DNA of 48,348 bases from positions 1 through 48,348 of the forward strand of contig JACJXU010000013.1 in NCBI GenBank assembly GCA_020636475.1, written 5' to 3'. Each line of letters begins with the position of its first letter. Within the stretch, counting starts at the first letter, position 1. Below, one piece after another: positions 15,546-23,986 of the stretch. This DNA is from Chitinophagales bacterium (GTDB lineage: Bacteria > Bacteroidota > Bacteroidia > Chitinophagales > UBA2359). The position numbers and the translations under genes are program-made. Under the pieces are notes generated by a model. The model saw nothing but the letters and a program-made list of their open reading frames with translations, did not search any database and was not told where the DNA came from.

Positions 15546-16554
15546 ACCTGAGTTCGATTAATAAAACACAGTTAACTGATTAGATTTGAATGTTCCAAAT
15601 TTCAGGGAAGGTTTTTTTGGCAAGAAGTGATAGGCAATAATACCTGCAATCAGGTTGGTTATGAAGTTGCAGACACTTCTATGTCTGGAATGCTCTACTT
15701 GACAGATGTTTTTGAGTTCGTCGTTCACAGTCTCAATAACTGAGCGTTTACGGAGTAGCATTTTATCAGACATAGTCATTAAGCTGTTTTTCATATTGTT
15801 ACGGATGGTTGTGATTAAATGGATACCGTCCACAAATAGGATTTGTTGGAGTTTTTGGCTGATGTAGCCTTTATCGCCGAAGATTTTACCGAAAACCGCT
15901 TTGAGAAAACCTTCATTTTTCAAAGGCTCACGGTCATCTACATTGGCTTGGGTGATGGCAAAACTGATAATTTCACCTTTGTCATTGATAATGATATGCA
16001 GTTTAAAGCCATGAAACCATCCCATAGTTGATTTTCCGGTTGTAGCAAAACCTTTGAACACTTTATTGCGTTTAATCCGCTTGTTTTTACAAACCCTAAT
16101 GGGGGTAGAGTCAATAAATGATATTCCGCTACATTTCCCTAAACAACAAGTTTTTGCAAATATAGTCAATGGCATAATGGCAGACTGCATCAACTCAACA
16201 AAGCGATTGTAGGAAACCGTATTAGGAAATTCGTTTTTCATATGTTTTAGGACATAATAAAGGTAGAAGTGCTTGAAACACCGAAAACCGCTTAAATGAA
16301 ATAGCAGATAAATGGTCACAACTTCAGAAGTTGTCATTGTTGGTGGGCGTTTGGGTTTGTTTCCAATTATAAAACTTTGGGTAGATTGATGAAAATTAGT
16401 GCAAAATTCATCCACAACACAAAAAATATCCGTAATTTTATCGAAATTAATCATAGAAATAGCTGTTAAATATTTGTTGTTCAGAGCATTAAATATACAG
16501 CTATTTCTTGCTTTTCCCCGGTTTTTTATGTAGAATTATTAATCGAACTCAGGT
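15546..16554 (-). mobile_element. IS982-family insertion sequence, intact, 1009 bp
   Basis: Perfect 19-bp terminal inverted repeats: ACCTGAGTTCGATTAATAA (15546-15564) and its complement (16536-16554). A 5-bp target duplication TTATA flanks it (15541-15545 and 16555-16559). The single transposase gene is complete. Length and end sequence fit IS982. The insertion into T9SS paralog A looks recent because the host reading frame is otherwise uninterrupted. Confidence 0.93.
15558..16454 (-). CDS. IS982-family transposase
   Basis: The protein has 298 residues, normal for IS982. The DDE triad can be placed: D115 in SFIDSTPIRVC, D194 in IFGDKGYISQ, and E241 in KRSVIETVNDELKNI. The N-terminal region (SEVVTIYLLFHLSGFRCFKHFY) and the WFHGFKLHIIIND segment are typical of the family. 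No frameshift is present, so the element is probably active. The start is the ATG at 16454; the stop lies inside the left inverted repeat. Confidence 0.93.
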   Translation of the reverse strand: MINFDKITDIFCVVDEFCTNFHQSTQSFIIGNKPKRPPTMTTSEVVTIYLLFHLSGFRCFKHFYLYYVLKHMKNEFPNTVSYNRFVELMQSAIMPLTIFAKTCCLGKCSGISFIDSTPIRVCKNKRIKRNKVFKGFATTGKSTMGWFHGFKLHIIINDKGEIISFAITQANVDDREPLKNEGFLKAVFGKIFGDKGYISQKLQQILFVDGIHLITTIRNNMKNSLMTMSDKMLLRKRSVIETVNDELKNICQVEHSRHRSVCNFITNLIAGIIAYHFLPKKPSLKFGTFKSNQLTVFY

Positions 16555-17143
16555 TTATAATAGTGATAGCGTAATGATAAGTATCTTCCCCTAATAATTT
16601 ATACCACTTAACGGATTGATTTTCTCCATTAATACATAACAAAAAAGAACGTCTTACATTAGAATTATTTGTCCATCCGCAAGCCAGTATATCTCCATTT
16701 GCGGCTTCTACAACATTTCGAATTATGTTGTCGCTACCATAATTTATTTTTTTTCCCCAAAGCAATTCAAAATTTTCATCTCTTTTATAAATATACATTT
16801 CAAATTTATTTGTATTGCTATTGAATTTAGAATGAGCATAAACAAATCCACCATCATTAACTTGAATAAAATTAGTAGGCACGTCAGCAGAACTATCTAC
16901 ATCTTCCAATAATTTTTCTTTTAGTATTTCTCCCTTATCATTTACTTCTATTAGTCTATTACAGGAAATAAGCCCGGGCATACAAAATCCAGAACAATAG
17001 ATAATAAATGTTCCGGAATGTGATTTTATCATATATCGCCCATCATTTGCATCAGCATCAATATCCAAACTCAGTGAAAATCCTTGTCCTTGTAATAGAT
17101 TAGAGCAAACAATTACTATTAGTCCTATAATTATTTTTTTCAT
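16526..17143 (-). pseudogene. T9SS paralog A, 5' part (upstream of IS982)
   Basis: The ATG at 17143 begins MKKIIIGLIVIVCSNLLQG, a signal peptide nearly identical to that of paralog C. The next 150 residues (RYMIKSHSGTFIIYCSGFC, EVNDKGEILKEKLLED) follow paralog B. After ITII the frame runs into the IS982 end and stops after LSSINNST at 16526, so genuine host sequence ends at about 16555. A truncated secreted fragment without a sorting domain could be made. Confidence 0.8.
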
Positions 17144-17159
17144 AAACAAAGTATTAAAA

Positions 17160-17180
17160 GCAAGGGCGCAATGCCCTTGC
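17160..17180 (-). terminator. Repeated stem-loop before paralog A
   Basis: GCAAGGGC and GCCCTTGC pair perfectly around a 5-nt loop. On the minus strand a short T-run follows (CTTTTAATAC). It lies between the stop of B and the start of A, ending 17 nt before the start codon. It may terminate B transcripts or act in the leader of A. Confidence 0.5.
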
Positions 17181-17206
17181 TCTATGATAAATCAAATAAT
17201 TATAAT

Positions 17207-18751
17207 TTAGTGCTGTATTACTACTTTTTGATAGACAATATCATCTGTAGTATGTACCGCTACATAGTAAATACCATTGGGCAAATCATTCACATCAATA
17301 TGAACTATCTCGCCTTGGGCTACTTTTAGCTTCTGTTGTTTTTGCAGCACACCGTTATAGTTGTAAATAGCATACCCGGTAATGGTTTTATCATTGCTTA
17401 TAAGATAAAAATCACCATCCGTAGGGTTGGGATAAACACTAATACCAACACTACCACTTTCTACATCTTCTATACCATTGGTAAAAATGAGGGGGTCGGT
17501 GCAGCTACTTTCGTATAGGCAACCATCGGCATCGGTGCGGACGAGCCAAATATCATAATAAACCGTATCTACCCACTGAATGGGTCCGGTAGCAATGATA
17601 TTACCTGTGTTATCTTCTGCTACATCCCAAAACCAATAACGCGATGCCTCGTGTGTGCTGTCCATTGCTACTATTTTATGTAGCCAGCGCAACTCTCCTT
17701 CAGGACTTACCCGTAATAATAAGCCCGTACTACTACCTTCCTGAAAGGGATTATTGAGGTCGTTCCCGCAGCCTATTATGTCGCCATTTTGGGCTACTGT
17801 AATGCTATATAACCACTGACTATCCTTTTCATCTAAAATTAACCGCCAATCTTCTACATATTCTTGGTTTTCGTTGTAGTGGAAACGCACCAAATGGGTT
17901 ATATCCGGTTTATATAAATCTTGTGTAAAGTAGTCATATCTCATTTCATAAACAAAGCCACTATCTGGGTGTAGAACTATATCAGGGTAAGAATCCCAAG
18001 GATAAATGGATTCTTCATCAGGAATTAATCCGGGTATTTCATACCAACTTATTTCATTACCCAAACTGTCGGTTTTGAGTATGTAGCCGTTGATGTCATC
18101 TTCTTCAGGGTCGTAGATTACCCCTCCTACTAATAAGTTTCCTTCCTCATCTTGGATTAGGGTAAAACCGTAGGTATTCTCCCCTTGTTTGAGTAACTTA
18201 AACCACTTTAGAGCTTGTGTTTGCCCATCTATACACAACAGAAATGTTTGCCGATAACCCGTTTGTGGATAGCTATATGTCCAGCCCGTAGCTACTATAT
18301 CTCCATTAGTTGTTTGTACTATTCCTTTTATAATATCATCTTTAGCGTAGGCTATCTTCTTTTCCCATATTAATTCAAAGTTTTCATCTCTTTTGTAGAC
18401 AAATATGTCATAATTTTCTGTAACAGTATTAAATTTAGAATGGGCATAAGCATAGCCTCCATCATTTAGTGAAATAATATTTCTTGGTAGGTCAGCGGTA
18501 CCATCTGCATCTTCCAATAATTTTTCTTTTAATATTTCCCCCTTATCGTTTACTTCTATTAATCTATCACAAGAAATAAGCTCAGGCATACAAAATCCAG
18601 AACAATAGATAATAAATGTACCGGAATGTGATTTTATCATATATCGTCCATCATTTGCATCTCCGTCAATATCCAAACTCAGCGAAAATCCTTGTCCTCG
18701 TAAACTTACACAACATATAATTAGCAGCAATACTGTCATTATTTTTTTCAT
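17207..18751 (-). CDS. T9SS type A sorting-domain protein, paralog B
   Basis: I chose ATG 18751, which gives a signal peptide MKKIMTVLLLIICCVSLRGQ; the longer frame upstream crosses the stem-loop repeat. About 514 residues. The body carries repeated motifs of the type IVQTTNGDIVATGW, NGDIIGCG and NIIATGPIQW, suggesting a beta-propeller. Two cysteines in YESSCTDPLIF precede the sorting domain (ISVYPNPTDGDFYLIS to VYQKVVIQH). Family knowledge: such proteins are secreted by the T9SS and held at the surface. The ligand is unknown. It lies in tandem with paralogs A and C in the same orientation. Confidence 0.85.
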   Translation of the reverse strand: MKKIMTVLLLIICCVSLRGQGFSLSLDIDGDANDGRYMIKSHSGTFIIYCSGFCMPELISCDRLIEVNDKGEILKEKLLEDADGTADLPRNIISLNDGGYAYAHSKFNTVTENYDIFVYKRDENFELIWEKKIAYAKDDIIKGIVQTTNGDIVATGWTYSYPQTGYRQTFLLCIDGQTQALKWFKLLKQGENTYGFTLIQDEEGNLLVGGVIYDPEEDDINGYILKTDSLGNEISWYEIPGLIPDEESIYPWDSYPDIVLHPDSGFVYEMRYDYFTQDLYKPDITHLVRFHYNENQEYVEDWRLILDEKDSQWLYSITVAQNGDIIGCGNDLNNPFQEGSSTGLLLRVSPEGELRWLHKIVAMDSTHEASRYWFWDVAEDNTGNIIATGPIQWVDTVYYDIWLVRTDADGCLYESSCTDPLIFTNGIEDVESGSVGISVYPNPTDGDFYLISNDKTITGYAIYNYNGVLQKQQKLKVAQGEIVHIDVNDLPNGIYYVAVHTTDDIVYQKVVIQH

Positions 18752-18769
18752 CAACAAAGTATTTAAAAA

Positions 18770-18790
18770 GCAAGGGCGCAATGCCCTTGC
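18770..18790 (-). terminator. Repeated stem-loop before paralog B
   Basis: Same 8-bp stem and 5-nt loop as at 17160-17180, followed on the minus strand by five T. It lies between the stop of C (18817) and the start of B (18751), ending 19 nt before the start codon. Confidence 0.5.
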
Positions 18791-18816
18791 TCTATGATAA
18801 ATCAAATAATTATAAT

Positions 18817-20352
18817 TTAGTGCTGTATTACTACTTTTTGATAGACAGTATCATCCGTAGTGTGTACCGCTACATAGTAAATACCATTGGGGAAATCATT
18901 CACATCAATATGAATTATTTCGCCCTGCCTTACTTTTAAGTTCTGTTGTTTTTGCAGCATACCGTTATAGTTGTAAATAGCATACCCGGTAATGGTTTTA
19001 TCATTGCTTATAAGATAAAAATCACCATCCGTAGGGTTGGGGTAAAGGCTAATACCAACACTTTCTACATCTTCTATACCATTGGTAAAAATAAGGGGGT
19101 CGGTGCAGCTGCTTTCGTATAGACAACCATCGGCATCGGTGCGGACGAGCCAAATATCGTAGTAAGTAGTATCTGACCAATCTATTATACCCGTAGCAAT
19201 GATATTGTTTAAGCTATCTTCTACTACGTCCCAAAAATAATACTCATTAGCTTCTTGTGTTCCTTGCATCGCTACTATCTTTCTTAGCCAGCGTAATCCT
19301 CCTTCGGGACTTACTCTAAGCAACAAACCTGTGGTCTGTCCTTCTTGAAAGGGATTATTGAGGTCATTTCCGCATCCTATTATGTCGCCATTTTGGGCTA
19401 TGATAATACTTGTCACCCAAATATCTCTTTTATAATCCAACGCCAGTCGCCAATCTTCTACATATTCTTGGGCTTCGTTGTAATGAAAGCGCACCAAATG
19501 CTTCATATCACTTTGAAAATGTAAAGGGTCGTCAAATTGATAATTTATTTCATAAACAAAGCCGCCATCTGGGTGAAGAACTATATCAGGGTAAGAATCC
19601 CAAGGATAAACAGATTCTTCATCAGGAACTAATCCGGGTATTTCATACCAACTTATTTCATTGCCCAAGCTATCGGTTTTGAGTATGTAGCCGTTGATAT
19701 CGTATTCATCGTCATCATAAATCATACCTCCTATCAGAAAATTACCTTCGTTATCTTCAATGAGCGTTACACCGTAGGTGTTCTCTCCTTGTTTAAGTAA
19801 TTTAAACCACTTTAGGACTTGTGTTTGTCCATCTATGCACAACAGAAATGTTTGCCGATAACCCGTTTGTGGATAGCTGTATGTCCAGCCCGTAGCTACT
19901 ATATCTCCGTTAGCTGTTTGTACTATTCCCTTTATAATATCGTCTTTAGCGTAAGCTATTTTCTTTTCCCATATTAATTCAAAGTTTTCATCTCTTTTGT
20001 AGATATGCATATCATATCCTGTGCTTTCGTAATATTTTGAGTAAGCATAAATGTAATTACCGTCTAAGGTCTCTATGAATTTTTCAGGTACATCTGTAGA
20101 AGCATCTTGTTGCTCTATGAGTTTATCTCTTATTATTTCTCCTTGCGTACTTAATTCAATAAATCTATCACAACGAACGACTTCAGGTTGACAAAAGCCA
20201 GCACTATATATGATGTAGTTTCCATTTTTCTTTAATAAAATATATCTTCCTTCCCCAGAGTCATCGCCAATATCTAAGCTTAGTGAAAATCCTTGTCCTT
20301 GTAATAGATTAGAGCAAACCACTACCATTAGTCCTATAATTATTTTTTTCAT
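18817..20352 (-). CDS. T9SS type A sorting-domain protein, paralog C
   Basis: The start at ATG 20352 (MKKIIIGLMVVVCSNLLQG) gives a clean signal peptide; a TTG two codons earlier is possible but unlikely. About 511 residues with the same propeller-like repeats as A and B (IVQTANGDIVATGW, NFLIGGMIYDDDEYDINGY, NIIATGIIDWSDT). Its sorting domain is nearly the same as that of B (YPNPTDGDFYLIS, KVVIQH). The N-terminal 100 residues after the signal (RYILLKKNGNYIIYSAGFC) are its own. It is the first gene of the three-gene array. Confidence 0.85.
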   Translation of the reverse strand: MKKIIIGLMVVVCSNLLQGQGFSLSLDIGDDSGEGRYILLKKNGNYIIYSAGFCQPEVVRCDRFIELSTQGEIIRDKLIEQQDASTDVPEKFIETLDGNYIYAYSKYYESTGYDMHIYKRDENFELIWEKKIAYAKDDIIKGIVQTANGDIVATGWTYSYPQTGYRQTFLLCIDGQTQVLKWFKLLKQGENTYGVTLIEDNEGNFLIGGMIYDDDEYDINGYILKTDSLGNEISWYEIPGLVPDEESVYPWDSYPDIVLHPDGGFVYEINYQFDDPLHFQSDMKHLVRFHYNEAQEYVEDWRLALDYKRDIWVTSIIIAQNGDIIGCGNDLNNPFQEGQTTGLLLRVSPEGGLRWLRKIVAMQGTQEANEYYFWDVVEDSLNNIIATGIIDWSDTTYYDIWLVRTDADGCLYESSCTDPLIFTNGIEDVESVGISLYPNPTDGDFYLISNDKTITGYAIYNYNGMLQKQQNLKVRQGEIIHIDVNDFPNGIYYVAVHTTDDTVYQKVVIQH

Positions 20353-20368
20353 AAACAAAGTATTAAAA

Positions 20369-20389
20369 GCAAGGGCGCAATGCCCTTGC
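20369..20389 (-). repeat. Repeated stem-loop before paralog C
   Basis: Third copy of the GCAAGGGC/GCCCTTGC stem-loop, again ending 17 nt before a start codon. Here no intact gene lies immediately upstream, so a pure terminator role is less obvious and a leader function is possible. Confidence 0.5.
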
Positions 20390-20399
20390 TTTATTATAT

Positions 20400-20553
20400 T
20401 AAACTATTTTTTTACATATAAAAACCCTTGGGGTTCGTGTTCCCTCCCTCACGGTCGGGAAGACACTTTAACTTAATGCTGCACCACCACCTTTCGGTAA
20501 ATACTCTCGCCTGCTGTGGTTTGTAGGTGTAGTAGGTAGATGCCGTTGGGGAG
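20400..20553 (-). repeat. Direct repeat R3 with orphan T9SS tail
   Basis: This matches R2 from the ACTATTTTTT segment through CCGTTGGGGAG. The minus strand encodes LPNGIYLLHLQ and ESIYRKVVVQH with a stop at 20473. Upstream of 20553 the frame enters unrelated AT-rich sequence, so the tail is a fragment without a gene body. Confidence 0.75.
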
Positions 20554-20824
20554 GAACAGCCACTTTAGCATAGCATTTATTTTTAGGTAAAAAAGCTGTT
20601 TTTCCTGCAACAATTTGCCTTTTCCCAAATTTAAGCCAATATTTTCATCAAAATAAATATTTTTTGTAAAATTCGCCCTACTACCCAATTACTCCGCCAA
20701 TAATACAATCCAATTCAAGAAATTCTTGCGCCGGAACAACTTTAAGCTATATCAATGCAAGAAATTGAAAAACCAACATTATTCGTACATATCGCATACT
20801 ACACATTGTATGTCTAAAAAGCAT
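20554..20824. other. Intergenic stretch, no gene seen
   Basis: AT-rich sequence between repeat R3 and the glutathione peroxidase promoter. An open frame on the minus strand only joins to the R3 tail and has no signal peptide or family signature. I see no RNA gene. Confidence 0.5.
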
Positions 20825-20852
20825 TTGTTTACTCATAAAAATCGTAACTTTG
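20825..20852 (+). promoter_or_regulatory. Promoter of the glutathione peroxidase gene
   Basis: TTG (20825-20827), 17-nt spacer, then TAACTTTG (20845-20852). This fits the complete Bacteroidota pattern TTG-N17-23-TAnnTTTG, the best match in the window. Transcription would begin near 20859, about 10 nt before the TTG start codon. Confidence 0.7.
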
Positions 20853-20868
20853 TACAAAACAACAAATT

Positions 20869-21354
20869 TTGGCTGCTTCTATCTACCATTTTACCATACA
20901 ACTGCTTTCGGGCGAGGCTTTGTCGCTGCAAGAGTACGAAGGGAGGTTTCTCCTGCTCGTCAATACTGCTTCCGCGTGTGGTTTCACGCCCCAATATGCG
21001 CAAATGCAGGAATTTTGCACTCATTTTGGCAAGGAAGTAGGCATTATTGCTTTTCCCTGCAACCAATTTGGCAACCAAGAGCCGGGTACCAATGCCGAAA
21101 TAGCTACTTTTTGCCAAAAAAATTATGGCGTGAGTTTTCCGGTTAGCGAAAAAATAGCCGTAAAAGGCGAAAACATAAGCCCTTTGTACGCTTGGCTTAC
21201 CCAAAAAACACACAACCAATTTGCCGATAGCGAAGTGGCTTGGAATTTTCAAAAATACTTAATCAATCCGCAAGTAGCATTGTGCGACATTTTTGCCCCT
21301 TCGGTTTCGGTTTTCGACCCCAAAGTGCTGGCTGCCATAGGCATAAAATTATAA
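20869..21354 (+). CDS. Glutathione peroxidase-family thiol peroxidase
   Basis: The protein has 161 residues beginning at TTG 20869 (MAASIYHF); no ATG fits better, and the promoter leaves no room further upstream. Family motifs: VNTASACGFTPQYAQMQEF with the peroxidatic Cys (not selenocysteine), AFPCNQFGNQEPG with the conserved Gln and likely resolving-Cys region, and WNFQKYLIN with the conserved Trp. It reduces hydrogen peroxide or lipid hydroperoxides, in bacteria usually with thioredoxin. It is cytoplasmic. The holB-like gene starts 9 nt after the stop, so the two are probably cotranscribed. Confidence 0.9.
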   Translation: MAASIYHFTIQLLSGEALSLQEYEGRFLLLVNTASACGFTPQYAQMQEFCTHFGKEVGIIAFPCNQFGNQEPGTNAEIATFCQKNYGVSFPVSEKIAVKGENISPLYAWLTQKTHNQFADSEVAWNFQKYLINPQVALCDIFAPSVSVFDPKVLAAIGIKL

Positions 21355-21363
21355 AGTTGGTGT

Positions 21364-22497
21364 ATGTTGTTTAAAGAAGTAATAGGACAAGCCCCTGCCA
21401 AGCAAGAACTACTAAACAAATGTGCGCAAGACCATTTGGGACATGCGCAGCTTTTTTGCGGACCCGAAGGCAGCGGAAAATTATCGATGGCATTAGCATT
21501 AGCCCAATACTTGGTTTGCGAAAATCCCCAAGCAAGCGACTCCTGCGGCACTTGTGCGGGCTGCACCAAAGCCCAGAAACATATTCACCCTGACATACAT
21601 TTTTCGTTTCCGATAATCGGCAACGATGTATTGTGCAGCGATGTACTCAAAACTTGGCGCGAAGCACTCCACCAAAGCCCATACCTAAATATGGAAGACT
21701 GGCTACAGTTTCTAAAAGCCGACAACCGCCAAGCCAATATCCACAAGAAAGAGTGTGTCGATATTATCCGCAAACTAAGTCTAAAAGCCTACGAGGCGCG
21801 CCACAAAGTACTCATTATCTGGCAAGCCGAATATTTGGGCAAAGAAGGCAACGTACTCCTCAAAACCATTGAAGAACCTACACCCAATACTTTTATTATT
21901 CTTATTGCCCAGCAATCCGGCAGTTTGCTGCCCACCATTGTATCGCGCACGCACCAGCTTTTGCTCAAACCCATCGACTCGCCCACGCTGGCAGCCGCCT
22001 TGCAAGAAAAACTAACTTGCTCTCCCAGCCGCAGCGAAGCTTTGGCGTGGCAGGCAAAAGGCAATTTCCGTAAGGCGCGGCAAATGTTTTTCGACGAAAC
22101 TGAAGCATGGAGCAAAGTATTAGATGATTGGCTAAGTTTTTGCTACCAACACAACTTAGCAGCTTGCTTGCAGTGGAGCAGCCAAATGCACGCACGCGGT
22201 CGAGAAAAGCAAAAAAATTTCGTTAGCTTTACACTTGATTTTGTACAAAGTCTTTTGAACTATCAAATGCTGGGCGCGCAAGCACGCTTGAACAACACGC
22301 AAATAGAGTTGCTAAAAAAATGGGCAAATATTTTGCCCTTGCAGCGTATCGGACAATTGAACGCTCTTTTGAATAAATCTTTTTTTTATTTAGAAAGAAA
22401 TATTCACGCCAAAATTTTGTTCTTTAATTTATCGTTGCAACTTCATAAACTTTTGCAAACAAAGCACAAGTCTGTGGAAAATATGTCACAGCCTTAA
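21364..22497 (+). CDS. holB: DNA polymerase III delta' subunit (clamp-loader AAA+ protein)
   Basis: The protein has 377 residues. The N-terminus FKEVIGQAPAKQELL and GHAQLFCGPEGSGKLSMAL give a Walker A-like loop (33-39). A zinc module is formed by C52, C61, C64 and C67. The sensor region reads NVLLKTIEEPTPNTFIILIAQ and the SRT motif is TIVSRTHQLLL. A helical C-terminal collar domain follows. The delta' subunit takes part in the clamp loader that places the beta clamp on primed DNA. It follows the glutathione peroxidase gene by 9 nt. Confidence 0.88.
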   Translation: MLFKEVIGQAPAKQELLNKCAQDHLGHAQLFCGPEGSGKLSMALALAQYLVCENPQASDSCGTCAGCTKAQKHIHPDIHFSFPIIGNDVLCSDVLKTWREALHQSPYLNMEDWLQFLKADNRQANIHKKECVDIIRKLSLKAYEARHKVLIIWQAEYLGKEGNVLLKTIEEPTPNTFIILIAQQSGSLLPTIVSRTHQLLLKPIDSPTLAAALQEKLTCSPSRSEALAWQAKGNFRKARQMFFDETEAWSKVLDDWLSFCYQHNLAACLQWSSQMHARGREKQKNFVSFTLDFVQSLLNYQMLGAQARLNNTQIELLKKWANILPLQRIGQLNALLNKSFFYLERNIHAKILFFNLSLQLHKLLQTKHKSVENMSQP

Positions 22498-22609
22498 TTT
22501 GTACTATATCTTTTTGTAGCAAAAGTTATTTTTTAACCCTTACTTCTGTAGCAAAAACAGGAAAAAATTGTTTTGATACAGAATACAAATATATCGAACG
22601 AAAATATTT

Positions 22610-23986
22610 ATGTCATGCTCAAACTGTGGCACAAGTGCCGCCGGAGGCTGCAAAACCAATGGATGCAGTAGCGGTGGTTGCAACAAACTAAATACCTACA
22701 ATTGGTTGGCAGAAATTCCCACCGGAAGTAGCTACAACCATGATGATCTTTTTGAAATAAGTTTTAGAAACGGTAGCCGGAAAGCGTTTTTCCGCAATCC
22801 TTACAATATACAGTTCATCACCGGCGATACGCTTGTGGTAGAGGGCAGCAGCTCGGGCTTCGATATTGGCAAAGTGAGCCTCAGCGGTGTGTTGGTGCCC
22901 ATGCAAATGCGCAAAAAAGGCATTTCTATGAGCTCGGATACTATCCGAAATATCTTGCGTTTTCCTACCGAAAATGATATTTATAGTTGGGAAAATGCCC
23001 GACAAAAAGAACAAGAAACCATGCTGATGGCGCGCATTATTGCCCGCGACCTTGGCTTGGAAATGAAAATAGGCGATGTGGAATACCAAGCTGACGGACG
23101 CAAGGCTACTTTTTATTACACCGCCTCGCAAAGAGTAGATTTTCGGGAACTCATTAAAGTATTTGCCCACGATTTTAGGGTAAAAATAGAAATGCGTCAA
23201 ATTGGAGCACGCCAAGAGGCAAGTCGTATTGGCGGCATTGGCTCGTGTGGACGCGAACTTTGCTGCTCTACCTGGCTTACCGACTACAAAACCGTGAATA
23301 CTACTGCGGCGCGTTATCAAAACTTATCTTTGAATATCAACAAACTTTCGGGGCAATGCGGGCGGCTGAAATGTTGCCTCAACTACGAATTAGATGTCTA
23401 TCTTGACGCACTCAAGGATTTTCCGCAAAATGCCCAAACCCTCGCCACCAAAAAAGGCAGTGGCATACTTATTAAAACCGATATTTTTAAGCGAAAAATG
23501 TGGTATCGCTACTTAGACGAACCCATGCTGGAGCTTAGTGTGGAGCAAGTAAATACTTTTTTGGCACAAATAAAAAGCGGCAAATTGCCCGAAAGTTTGA
23601 TAAACGAACAACAAATGAGCGAAACACAAGCCGATGTTTCCGATGATTTGGCAGGACAAACCTCTTTAGAAAGCCTACATTCTTTGGATAAAAGAAATAA
23701 ACGCAAACGCCAAAAAGAAAGAAGAAAAAGTAACCGAAAAGATAGCCCTAATAACCAAAGTTCCGAAACACAATCGTCTTCCAAAACAAACAATTCCCAA
23801 TCAAGTAATTCAAGCAAATGGAAGCAAGAAAATCAATCTTCAAACACCAACAAAGAAGAAGACAAAAACAAGCAAGCGAACAAATCGCCAAACAAACGGA
23901 GAAGCAATCGCTACAAGGGCAAAAATCCTTCGCAGAACAACAACAGAAACAAACCGACATCTCCGCCACCACCTTCGGAAGGATAG
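22610..23986 (+). CDS. ricT: RicT-like PSP1-domain protein with long basic tail
   Basis: The protein has 458 residues. A cysteine-rich N-terminus (C3, C6, C14, C19, C24) leads into the PSP1 core, with LMARIIARDLGLEMKIGDVE, FYYTASQRVDFRELIKVF, and the iron-sulfur region GGIGSCGRELCCSTWL and SGQCGRLKCCLNYEL. Family knowledge: RicT of Bacillus is part of an iron-sulfur complex that regulates RNase Y; the role in Bacteroidota is less clear. The last 120 residues are low-complexity K/R/N/S/Q. The tail overlaps the predicted start of gldH by 169 nt in another frame. Confidence 0.88.
   Translation: MSCSNCGTSAAGGCKTNGCSSGGCNKLNTYNWLAEIPTGSSYNHDDLFEISFRNGSRKAFFRNPYNIQFITGDTLVVEGSSSGFDIGKVSLSGVLVPMQMRKKGISMSSDTIRNILRFPTENDIYSWENARQKEQETMLMARIIARDLGLEMKIGDVEYQADGRKATFYYTASQRVDFRELIKVFAHDFRVKIEMRQIGARQEASRIGGIGSCGRELCCSTWLTDYKTVNTTAARYQNLSLNINKLSGQCGRLKCCLNYELDVYLDALKDFPQNAQTLATKKGSGILIKTDIFKRKMWYRYLDEPMLELSVEQVNTFLAQIKSGKLPESLINEQQMSETQADVSDDLAGQTSLESLHSLDKRNKRKRQKERRKSNRKDSPNNQSSETQSSSKTNNSQSSNSSKWKQENQSSNTNKEEDKNKQANKSPNKRRSNRYKGKNPSQNNNRNKPTSPPPPSEG

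Noticed and set aside
15546..15564. GAGTTCGATTA resembling a tRNA T-loop
   Set aside because: It is the IS982 terminal inverted repeat; no acceptor or anticodon stem can be drawn around it.
17160..20389. Three evenly spaced stem-loops as a possible CRISPR-like or integron-like array
   Set aside because: The spacing of about 1.6 kb equals the paralog length, and the units are genes, not spacers or cassettes with an integrase.
20554..20688. Minus-strand frame joined to the R3 tail
   Set aside because: Only the last 26 residues have meaning (sorting-domain end). The rest has no signal peptide or relation to any paralog.
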